Of a DNA stretch of 64,000 nt, positions 12,292 to 22,800 are shown piece by piece. Below the pieces are notes generated by a model. That model ran no database searches, was not told the DNA's origin, and saw only the letters and a list, made by a program, of their open reading frames with translations. The position numbers were made by a program, and so were the translations under genes. The stretch lies in contig JARGXX010000016.1 of NCBI GenBank assembly GCA_030374765.1, forward strand, positions 1,426,001 through 1,490,000, read 5' to 3'. Within the stretch, counting starts at the first letter, position 1. Each line of letters begins with the position of its first letter. This stretch comes from Agarophyton chilense. Taxonomy: Eukaryota > Rhodophyta > Florideophyceae > Gracilariales > Gracilariaceae.

Positions 12292-14355
12292 CTAGCAGTC
12301 ATATTCTGACAGCCATAGGCGCCAACTAGTGAGGCGACTCGTTGCATCGGTCATATTCATTAACCAGCGGAGTGAATCATGGTCTGTCCTAATGGTAAAC
12401 CTGGTTCCCTCGAGGTACGGAGGGAGTGTCAATACGGACCATACGATGGCTAGACATTCCTTTTCAGTAGTACTGTAGTTTCGCTCCGCGCTGGTGTGTG
12501 TTCTGCCCCAGTAGCCAATAGGTCGATAGTCCTTCGGTGACTCCTGTTCCTGTAGCAGTGCACAACCCACTTGGACATAGGAGGCATCTGTGTCCAGGAC
12601 TAAAAGCCTATTGGGCTTTGGTAAAGCCAATATAGGTGGGTTCAGAAATTTGTCCTTAAGGGTCTGAGATGCTTTGTACTGGTCTTCGGTAAAGGCTTCG
12701 AACTCCGAAGGTGTCCCCTTCTTCCGAATCGCGTTGAGAGGGGCCGAAATCTTGGCAAAACCTTGGACGAACCGTCGGTAAACGTTGCACAAGCCCTCGA
12801 AAGATTGTAGTTCCGTGTGGTTCCTAGGAGACGTAGCCTGGCGAATTGCACTTGTGGTCCGTGTGGCCACCTTTATCTTTCCTGGGAGGACGACATGACC
12901 GCGATAGTTCACTGAGGCCTGGAAGAAAGTGCATTTGCGTTTTTTCAGTGTTACTCCAGCGTACTGTAGGATTATCAGCACCTTCTTCACGTGGCGAAAG
13001 TGTTCCTTTACGGTCCGTGAGAAGATTCTAACGTCATCCAAATAGACCGGGGCGAACTTCCATTTGGCTCTGGGAAGTATAAAGTCCATTACCCGTTGGA
13101 AATTGGCTGGTGCATTCTTCAAACCAAAGGGCATGCGAGTAAATTTGAACAGACCTTTATGGGTGATAAAGGTTGTCAGCGCTCTCGCGTCTTCGGCCAA
13201 AGGGATTTGCAAATATTCCGAGTTAACTTCCAGTGAGGAAAATAAGGCAGCTTCACCTAAGGAATCCAGATAGTCTTCCATGCGGAGTATCGGGTATGAG
13301 TCCCTCTTGGTTACTGCGTTCAGCTTCCTGTAGTCGACACAGAACCTGACAGAGCCATCTTTCTTCGACACGACGACAAGGGGACTTGCCCATTCGGATT
13401 GGTTCGGAGGCGCCGGCTCTATGACGTGAGCTTTGCACATCTTGTCCATCTGGTCGGCGACAATTTCCCTACCCTCTACGGTATGGGTGCTGGAACTGTG
13501 GTCTAGCATCATCCTCAATGTCGATGCGGTGTGTAGTGGCTCTGATTGTGACCAATCTACATGAACACATGACCTGGTATCCCCTGAGGAGATCAAGTAC
13601 CTGGGGCCCATAGGATTCGAATTCTGCGCCGATAACGACCGTCCCCTCCCAAGAGTCGACGTCCTCGTCGGGAGTTGGCGTCGCAAGCTTATCCATTTGG
13701 GCTTCCATAATGGCCACGGCGCGGGTAGAGTGATACCAATCACTGTACCTTTAGGTAACCGCACGGGTTTATCTCGGAAGTTGCTGATTGTGACCAAAAA
13801 GGATCTGTTGGGGTTGAGCTCCATTACTCCAATGGCCATCAAGGTAAGGTGCTTCAGAACCGTTTTCGGGTGGTTCTGAATCGTTACAAGACCTGAGGAC
13901 TGGGAATGGACCGATTCAGCGATTTGGGTCATCGGGCGTTTCGATATGGCCTTTGACAGGCGAACCTTATTGGACTTCGTGTTTTGGGGGACAACCGCTC
14001 GTTTGCGGTTAGCTTCTGGCCCTGAGGCGGGAGTAATTATGGAGATGGAAGGTGCGCGGTAAAAGGCGACTTTCCTAAGGCCTGGATAAATGGCCTTAAT
14101 GTATCGGTCGATAAAGGAGGTCCCTAGGATTGCCTCAGCACCCAAGTCAGGACATACAAGGAACCACGTGCGGACTTTGAATTGTCCTATCTGGAGGTAA
14201 AGTGGTACTATCCCTTTAATGTCCATTGGTTTACGTGATGCATCGGTAATCCTTGGGGTCTTCCTTGCCTGAACGAAATCTTGACAACCCAGTGGAAGTA
14301 GCTTATGGTGGACCAAATTGGAACCAGCGCCTGTGTCCAACACAGCTGTGGTCAC
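12292..14355 (-). pseudogene. protease-RT-RNase H region of element B
   Basis: Starts with LDTGAGSNLVHHKLLP (retropepsin), followed by RT with CVDYRKLNAV, FGLKNAPANFQR and the PVYLDDVRIFS catalytic Asp pair, then RNase H (LDTDASYVQVG, TEKECLAIVW). The protease-proximal 1.3 kb is nearly identical to element A while the RT and RNase H parts differ at about one residue in five. Confidence 0.85.
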
Positions 14356-14573
14356 TCGAGAGTTGTTGGAACGAAGTCATACGGTTACTCGAACTTTATA
14401 GTTCTCTTTCTTGAGGATACAGACGGGACCATTACTGTGTTCCAGTTGTGGTTCATCCTGAATGGTCCATTGTGGGTGGTTCGTATTGGGAGATGAGGAG
14501 CTTTTTGGCTCATGACCGTCCAATTGGTTGAGATAGGGGCTTAAAGAGGGGGGATTTGCCTCGCGTCGTCCCT

Positions 14574-16844
14574 CTAGGGGTTTTCACATGGGGTTTCCGT
14601 TTCTTCCTGAGGATAGGGTTCTTCCACGGGGTCGTCCGTAGGATCTACAATGGCGTGGCCCTGTGGGGCCTTGATCGGAGTATCCGGAGGCGTGGCACAG
14701 CGTGAGCTTCCAGGGGTCCCTGTGGCTCGTTGCTGTGCCCTCTTAAGCATTCTTTCGGATCGCCGCACCCTTTAATTCTCTTCCCTTAAGGCTAGGACGT
14801 TTTTGCCTGCGTCCTCAGGCAGGTACCTCATGCAGTCACAAGGTTTGGTCACTGAAAGGCAGAGGAAGCAAGCCATTGGGGAGCGAACAAAAACGTCCTT
14901 GCGAAGCGGAAAGGGAGAATACTTGGGTGTGGGTGGTCCAGTGGTCGCTGTAGTTCCCTGGGAGGTAAGGTATATGATGGGGGCCTGGACGGAGAAGCAC
15001 TGAAATTGACCGCGAGGACCTCCCCCAAATTGGCGTAATGGACTGAAGCATCCATGTCCGACTCAATGGAGCTAACCAAATGGGCTTGGTTGGGTTTACG
15101 CAATGGAGTTGCGTGTCCTCTGGTTATATCAGCGTTGCGCCTGGAGATCCTGTAGGTTTTTCCATAACCCCCAGCGTAGGTAACGAGCCTTCGAAAGAAG
15201 AATTGCGGGTTTTCCGTGTGGTAATTGCGCACATGTGTCTGAATGGCAGGAAGCAATCCCGTGATGAAGTGACGTTTAAGCCGTCCTTCGTAGAACACGT
15301 TTCCACATCGGTAAGCCCTCTTCCATAGGTCGTCTGCGAAAGCCGATTCGGTCATGTTGGAGCTCTGCCTAAAGAATATTACTTCCTGGTGGGCATCCAT
15401 TATAACGTCATCCGTGGCGTAGGTTTCCAAGAGGTAATAGACAACCTGAGGGTGTGACCTGAGAAGCTCACGGTCTGGAGCATCCACGAGGTCAGTTGTG
15501 CCAGATATCTTCGAAACCACTCGGTCACGCGCCTGTCCTGTGAGGAAGAATGGGAAAAGGTACAAAGCGGCGCCCTCGTGGACACCGTTCTGATTGCAGG
15601 CCGTACGGAACAAACTGAGAAACCTGAGGACAGCAATGGGATCGGAACCCGAGAACTTGTCCATAATTGTAAGTTGCATCCGTTTGGCTCATTTTGGCGA
15701 TTCTGCGAGCCACCGAACCAGAATATTACGTAGACCTGTCGGCCAACCGGTAATTCCGGTAGTCTAGAACCTTAAGGAAAAGTTCGTTTGTGGTCTTCAG
15801 TGGTCTGAGGCCTCGAACGGCAGCCTCATCCACTTCCGAGTCGGTCGTTTCGGTTGAGGCCGATTTGGAATCACTCGTATCCGAATGGTCTCTTCTCTTG
15901 CTTCTTCTGTTCTTTTTTGTCCTGCGGTCGCTTCTTTTCTTTCCAGCGAAATAGGGACCTAAAGAATCGATCTCTCTATCAGATCCAATGGAGCCCTGAG
16001 GTCGCTGTACCTCATATAATCCGTCGGGCGGGGCCAGCGGTCTCTCTTCTAGACGCGGAGCTTCTCTTCTGCTCTTCGCTTGTCCCTCTCTTGGATTCTC
16101 CTGATGGGCAACCTGTCTCTCATCTAGACCCGTAGCTTCTCTTCTGCGCCTAGATTGGCCCACCATGGGGGTTTCCCGATGGTATTCCCAGCGAGGGGCG
16201 GATAATTCCGCCGTTCCTGGGGGTTCGGTAGGGGGTTGCCATATGGAGACCGGATGGTTTATTTATGCTGGGGTGGTCCTAGGGACCAAATTGCCTGCCT
16301 GGCGGGTGATTTCTGCTTGAACGCCCTGCAAAAGGGAGTGTATGAATAAGTCAGACTCCAATACCTTAGGGACGATTCGCGCGATGAGGTAACCGGTATG
16401 GTCTGCGATCGCCGTAGCGAGTCGCACGTCCATAGTGGAATCCACATGGGTTGAGCAGAACTAACGGAGACGAGGCCAGAGAAGGTTGGCAAACCCTGCG
16501 GGCATGCTTTTTCGAATTACTTCGGTCTGGGGGGCTTCTCCTTGCGTTGTACCTGGCCTAGAGGTGGCCCTGATGAGGCGTTCTCGTAAACGCGCTGCCA
16601 CCGTGGGTTCTCGGAAAATACTTTCAGGGTTATCCAGTGGGGTCAGTACTTCTTGCAGCTTGCTCCTCGTGCTCCTGCGGTCGCTAGCAGTATCAACCTG
16701 AGATTCAGGCGTGGCTTCCTTAAGAAGATTCATTGAGGGTCTCATTATATGAGAAGCCTCCTCGCATGAATGGATATGCAAGTCAATCTCCCTTTTGATG
16801 ACTGAAGCCCGTTGAGAGGGTGATTGGCTTTCATCACGAAGCAT
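14574..16844 (-). pseudogene. gag region of element B
   Basis: Parallels the gag of element A: MQLTIMDKFSGSDPIAVLR block in the middle and EPTVAARLRERL near the N-terminus. A Ser/Lys-rich, acidic-basic low-complexity linker (about 15.8-16.1 kb) separates two helical parts. Fossil with several breaks. Confidence 0.65.
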
Positions 16845-16860
16845 GGTCCGTAGAAATACG

Positions 16861-18439
16861 ACTCAAACGCAGGCTATTAGTTGTCCCTATTGAAAGTGGG
16901 GCCATGTGCAAGTAGTACTTCGTCACCGAAGTTGAAGTATTTCGATTTCCCTTTACATTAGCGTAGGATGAAAGCACTCGCCACCGAGAATGCCCGCTTA
17001 CTTGCTCTTCCTAGAGCCTCTAGCGTCCTCTGGCTCGGCGTTCCATTCGCCGGCAGAGAGATTGAATCATAAGCGATCATTCTGGGACGAACAGAATAGA
17101 TTCGTTCGAAAGGGACGGCATTGTAAATCTGTCTCTGAGTTAATATCCGTAGAGGACTCACGAAAAGCATTTTTCCTAGTTCAGATTTTACTTTTGCAAT
17201 GTCTTCTTGATGAACAGCTTGATCGTGCCAAATATTTTCTCGGCCCTTTCTGTTCGCCATCTGTGCATATGGCAAGACTGTCATATCATTAATCTCATTT
17301 CATTCATCTCAGCGTGAGTGTGCAATGAGTAAACATGTAATTGGGAGCCCATCAAATCCATCGATTACAGATGAGAATCGAAAGCAAAGCGTACTTTCTA
17401 TTCAGGTAGCGTTTTATTCGTTAATTTTGCCAAAATATTTGACCTGAATATGGTGTAATAATTGATCTTATTGGTAAAAGTATATTCACGTGCAAATATT
17501 GGATAGAAGAAATCGAACATGGGTCTTTCTGGACGACAGAAATGCTGTAGAGTCTTTTTCGTCATACTTTTGTCGCATGATGGCATTTTTGTAGCCGAAA
17601 AAAGAACGCTCGACGTCTGCTGACGAATCACCAATGAAAACAGCACGAGAAACTGCAGACGACGACGACATTTTTGCTTTTTCAGACCTTCGATGCGGTA
17701 CCATGAAAGCTTGTGTTTATTCTCGGCAAGCGTACCCTTTTTGTTTTTTCTTCTTTTTTTGTTCTTCCCCTGCGGGGCGAGAGGCGCCGCAGGTTTACAT
17801 ACTAAGGTCTCCGGCCACGTATGGTGCGCAGTGCACCACACGTGGCCGACAAGTACTATTGTATGGTGAAAGAAACGTCCGTCATCGGATGCCCCTAGCA
17901 AATTGTGTGTACCTGCGCATATTGTAGTTTACGAACTCCTATATTGCATAATTTGTCACTTTTGGAGGTTGTCTTTTTTAATAATAAGAGCGTTCCGTTT
18001 AGGAATTTTCTTGCTCTTTTGGAAAAACGCGAGTCATTTGACATGCATTTGGTATATGTTTGAGAGACCTACTGCGCGCATCAATTGCGGCCAGAGGTTT
18101 TGGTCCTCAACAATGCACTCTGCTTTGGGGCTGCCGGCCATACTAAGCGCCCCCTTGCGCAGCTGGAGGGCGGCAGTGTGAAAGTAGCTGCCGTTGCAAT
18201 GAACCGCAACTCAACGACATTGCTTTGTAATATCTGGACGTCGTGTGTATGCTGATGAATTATACCAAAAGCACGGAATCCCCGCTCACGGCTCGTACAT
18301 TCAAGCCCAAACACGCCCACGCACAACCGCCGACCTGAGCGTTAAACGAGGTTTTCCGTTTGCGAACTGCGGCAACGTTAGCGGTATTTTGTGTAGTGGA
18401 ACGCACAAATAGGCCTTTTCCACTAGTACTGGACGGTGA
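16861..18439. other. spacer between LTR-element debris and host island
   Basis: No supportable gene. The left few hundred bases may be element B flank. A T-rich tract sits near 17730-17765 and a 37-bp palindrome at 17812-17848 (listed separately). Confidence 0.4.
17812..17848. repeat. 37-bp palindrome with a CACGTG box in one arm
   Basis: The arms CGGCCACGTATGGTGC and GCACCACACGTGGCCG are inverted repeats with one mismatch, around a five-base centre. The right arm holds CACGTG (17839-17844) and the left arm ACGT. G-box-like motifs of this type bind bZIP or bHLH factors in many eukaryotes; the role here is unknown. Confidence 0.6.
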
Positions 18440-18973
18440 ATGGATAGGCAGAGGTCATTATCTGACGGAGTGGCTGGCAGAGACAGGGTGGCACCATGTG
18501 CATGCCAAACGGGGACCACCGCACAGGCGAGGGGACTTGTGCCACAATGTAAGAGTGTTACTGTGACGCGCTCGAGAATATGGATGAAACTAAGTAGCAA
18601 TCCATTCGTGGTGAGCTTTGTGGAAGAATTGCATCCAGGAACTTCGAAACGTACTCGCGAGAACACGCGGCGCAACAAAAATGTGTCGTCCACATTTTGC
18701 GAGAAATGTGAGAAGCACCGCATTGCTGAGGCATTGACGAGCTCATCGTCAGTGTCGATACCCTCGGTGACACAGAAACGTGTTGCATTTGATGAGACGG
18801 TGAAGGTATACTCGCACAAACACGAATCGGCTGTGGAACATTCCATTCGTTTCACGCCGCGTCGGGTATCGTTGGCGCGAAGAATGGAGCGTTCTCGGTC
18901 TTCTGCGGTGGATGCTAGCACGCCACAAAGTACAGCAGGGAAATGGCTTTTTCGCTACAATGGTTCGACATGA
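18440..18973 (+). CDS. hypothetical small protein with a PP1-docking-like motif
   Basis: A 177-residue frame from an ATG, rich in Ser, Arg and Lys. I do not recognise the family. It contains KRVAFDETVKVY around residues 112-123, in which KRVAF fits the RVxF consensus used by protein phosphatase 1 regulators, followed by a basic RRVSLARRMERSRSS stretch. A CxxC pair (CEKCEK) lies just before. An alternative start at 18589 would give a shorter protein. A competing 206-residue frame covers the same place on the other strand, so reality of the gene is uncertain; the RVxF motif is short and may be chance. Confidence 0.35.
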   Translation: MDRQRSLSDGVAGRDRVAPCACQTGTTAQARGLVPQCKSVTVTRSRIWMKLSSNPFVVSFVEELHPGTSKRTRENTRRNKNVSSTFCEKCEKHRIAEALTSSSSVSIPSVTQKRVAFDETVKVYSHKHESAVEHSIRFTPRRVSLARRMERSRSSAVDASTPQSTAGKWLFRYNGST

Positions 18974-19858
18974 TTTTCGTGCATTGTTGAAGGTTTCGGA
19001 TGATTGCACTTCAAAAACAGCGCGACAGGAGGTCCAGCTGTCTGCGGATGTGCGGATATTGTTACATGTGAGGCGGTGTTGTTGGCGTCTCACGGGTGTG
19101 CTTCACTCGCAAGGTATGTTGAGCGAAGAAAAAGGAGAATCTTTGGGCGAAATCAACTCATTGCCCTGCCCTGCCCTCTGCAGGTGTTTTGTAAAGAGGA
19201 ATGAATGTTCAACAATTCGAGAGTTGGTGAGGAGGACAGTATCTATTACTGTTGCAAACGTACAGACCGAACAATAAGCCTTTCAGTGCAAGCCGCATGT
19301 CTCGGCCGACTGCCGGGCAGCGCGATTGCGTGAGGAGAAATATTTAGGATTTCGTGTTCCGATGGCGCGATTTTGTTGCCGCAGTGCTGTTCGTGCAGCA
19401 TCGCCAATGCCTGTCAGCTTACAGCACTGCCATCATGTGATGCACACGTGGCCAGCGCTCACAGCTAGCTCTGCAAGAGCATCGGCGCATTGTCGCGCGT
19501 CGTTGATTGGGCTGCTGGTCCAACTCAAAAGTTTGAAGCGGCCAATCCGGAGGCGCGACCGAATTTGTCAACAGCTGTCCGCACTCGTTGCGCTAGTCCA
19601 CTGCCTCTTCCAGCCGACGCGCACTGTCAACCGCTTGCAGCGCTTCCTAGCTAGAACCCCCACCCCTTCACTTGCGCGCATGACACCCGCCCTTGCCAAC
19701 ACGCGCTGCGCCTCTCCGACCCAAGTCTCCTCCTACCGCACCCCTCCCGAGTAACACCTCCCTCTTTTCCGCTCCATCTAACTGTGCTTTAGCTTCCCCC
19801 GCTCCCGCAACAATCGCCGCCACCTTTCTTTGTGCATGACTCACGTACTCACCTGACC
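18974..19858 (+). promoter_or_regulatory. upstream region of the P4-ATPase gene
   Basis: About 0.9 kb without a convincing gene. CACGTG lies at 19445-19450, 409 bases before the ATG. From about 19660 to 19835 the plus strand is very C/T-rich, like the leaders of the phosphate carrier and eEF3 genes, and probably spans the transcription start and 5' leader. No clear TATA box. Confidence 0.45.
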
Positions 19859-22800
19859 ATGTCGAATCGCGAGCGCGGGCGCGAAAAGCGCCGCGTGGGC
19901 TTCCGCCTCAACCCCGTTGATGAGCCTCCGCCACAGTCGGACAACACCCCGTCGTACATGATGCTCCGAGACGATGAAGCTGAGCGCTTGGCCGACCGTC
20001 TTCGCGGTGCCCCACAGCAACCTGAATCTACACACGAATCTGAACAACACGCTTCATTTCTACCTCGCCTTTCCGCTCGTGAGCTCGCCGGAATGGCAGA
20101 CAAATCCATTCAACGTGCTCACGTTTTTGGCGAGAGAGCTGTCACCAGAGCGGCCGGTCTGGCCAAAGTTGGCCGCTTGCCCAGCCTGGCCGCCATCACT
20201 GCCTTTGGCGGAAAGCGAGCCCCTGCTGAGGGCAGTGACCAAGGCAGTGATAATGGCGCCAGTGCGCGCATGTCTACCTTGTCGGGCGCCGGTTTGCATG
20301 CACTGAGACGAAAAAACGTTGAACCGGAGTTTCGAACTGTCTACATTAACGATGAATCCTCAAATTCTCACTTTCCAACTAACTACATTTCCACAACAAA
20401 GTATTCGTTGTGGAGCGCGCTGCCCCTCTTTCTCTATGAGCAATTCACCCGATTCAGTAATGCCTACTTTCTTATGGTAGGTATTGGCTATACCATTGAC
20501 GAAGTGTCTCCCATCTTTACCGTGGGTCGTTACTCTACGCTGTGGGTGCTGGCTGTCGTCGTATCCATTTCTGGCGTCAAGGAAGGTCTAGAGGATTATA
20601 ACCGCTACAAGGAGGACAGACGGGTCAACCGCGCCGTTACGCATGTTGTGGGAAGCTCACGCGAAGAAGATCAGTGGGCTACCGTCCGCGTGGGCGATAT
20701 CCTCAAGATATACGAAACCGAACATCTGCCAGCCGATATTGTTTTGGTGGCGTGTTCCAGTGATGATGGAATAGCATATATTGAAACGAAACAGCTTGAT
20801 GGAGAAAGCAACCTCAAAGTTAAAACAATTTCTCAAGAGCTTGGCGATGCTTTTCGATCTGAATCGACAGCTCTCCTTGCTCGCGGTCGAATCGAATCCG
20901 AGACACCGAATGACAAGTTGTACAAATTCCATGGGCGCCTATTTCTCGAGAAGAACGGCGTGCCTGCAAATGCCGTGGAGCCCATTGCACTGGGCCCCGA
21001 GAGCATTATGATTCGCGGATCGTCTCTGAGAAACACGGACTGGGTGATGGGCATTGTAGTCAACACCGGAAGGGACACCAAACTGATGCAGAACATGAAA
21101 CCAAGGCCTAGGAAGAATTCTAAACTGGAAAGAGAGACAAACAAACACTACTTTCTGTCTCTGCTGCTCCAGATTTGTGTTGTGATTGCCTTGACGATCC
21201 AAAACAGCCGTATATGCGAACAGCTTTTCGATGGGGACATACCTCGTGCATGGTATCTGCTAGAAAGAGATGGGTGTGGTTCGTATGACTCTTTCTTGCG
21301 CTTCTTTACATTCTTTTTGACTTTTGCTGCGCTCATTCCGATATCTCTCTATGTGTCAATGGAGATAGTGAGAGGATTCCAGGTGTACTTCATTGAGCGG
21401 GACCGTGACATGCATGACCAGGAGACTGGCATCAAGACCGAAGTGCGAACGTCGAATCTAAATGAGGAACTCGGTGTTGTTCAGCATTTGTTTACTGATA
21501 AGACTGGTACGCTTACCGCAAATCGGATGGAATTCAAGAAGTGCTCACTCGGTGGCCGTGTATTTGAGATGGGTGACAATCCTAATGCAGGAGCAGCGAG
21601 CTTACGAGAACTCAAGGAAGCCATGCAAGCTGGACCTGAGTCGTCTGCGGTCCGGAACTTTTCAGAGCGTGCACTCGACAATGCTGATATAGCGTTCCGC
21701 CTACTGGCAATTTGCCACTCAGTTGTAGCTGAAAATATTCCTGCAAATGATGATGAGAGTGAGCAGAATACAGAGGTCAGCGAAACAAGCAGCGGCATTC
21801 GTCAGCGAATGAAGAGAAAGCGCCGAAACAATCAGAAAGGTCGGATACCGACAGACTTGGGGACTCAAAACGATCCATCAAGGGAAAGTGTCGCTTCCTT
21901 AACAACGAATCAGAGCAAATTTACTGGCAGCGGTGAAGAAGACGACCAACGTCAGTCCAGCTCTCTTGGGGGCTCGGGGACTAACGGAACTGTTCTGAAC
22001 TATCAGGCATCCTCTCCCGATGAGGCAGCTTTAGTGCAAGCTGCAAAGGCACAAGGGTACATTTATCTTTCTCGATCGAATAGGGATACTGTTGTCGAGA
22101 TCTTAGGCAGAGCTGAGACCCATGAGTTGCTGGAGACAATCGAGTTCGATTCAACTCGGAAAAGGATGAGTGTCATAACTAGAGATCCCCAGGGACAAGT
22201 ACGTATCTACACGAAAGGAGCGGATGCAATAATCTTTGAGAGATTGGCTTCTGGACAGCAAGAGGCTTATGAGACGACAGAGAGACATCTCCATGAATTT
22301 GCTGTTGAGGGTTTGCGAACTCTATGCCTAGCGTACGCAGATTTGGATGATGACTGGTTCGACGAATGGCATCATCGCTATCGTGTTGCTTGTGCGGACA
22401 TGAATGACAGAGATGGCGCAATGGCAAGGGTTGCCGACGAAGTTGAGCGAAATTTAACACTGTTAGGAGCTACGGCGATTGAAGATAAGTTACAGGATGG
22501 AGTTTCTGATACCCTCCGCAAGCTGGAGAGGGCTGGCGTCAAGGTTTGGGTGCTTACTGGAGACAAGCAAGAGACTGCAATTAATATTGGCCTTTCCTGC
22601 GGAGCAATTGATGAGGGAATGGATGTTGTTATAATCAACGAGGACAATCTTGAAGATACGGCAGCGCAGCTTGACAGAGCTCTGGGGAGATGGGGTGCGA
22701 TGGTGCAATCAGACCATAGTATGGAAAAGAAACTTGGGATTGTTATTGACGGCCAAACACTCCACTACGCCTTAGAGGAAGAACTTCGAAAGAAATTCAT

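Larger units (their letters stand above)
8831..16860 (-). mobile_element. Ty3/Gypsy-type LTR element B with chromodomain and accessory gene
   Basis: Runs on the minus strand: gag (right), protease, RT, RNase H, integrase, chromodomain (left). Beyond the pol end lies the accessory gene on the opposite strand. Boundaries are approximate because no LTR pair could be matched; the left side abuts element A and the right side fades into host sequence near 16.9 kb. Element A and B pol genes lie in inverted orientation. Fossil, perhaps six to ten breaks. Confidence 0.75.

Noticed and set aside
18301-18921. 206-codon frame on the minus strand opposite the hypothetical gene
   Set aside because: Cys/Ser/Leu-rich composition typical of an antisense shadow. 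I prefer the plus frame because of its charged composition and docking motif, but neither is certain.
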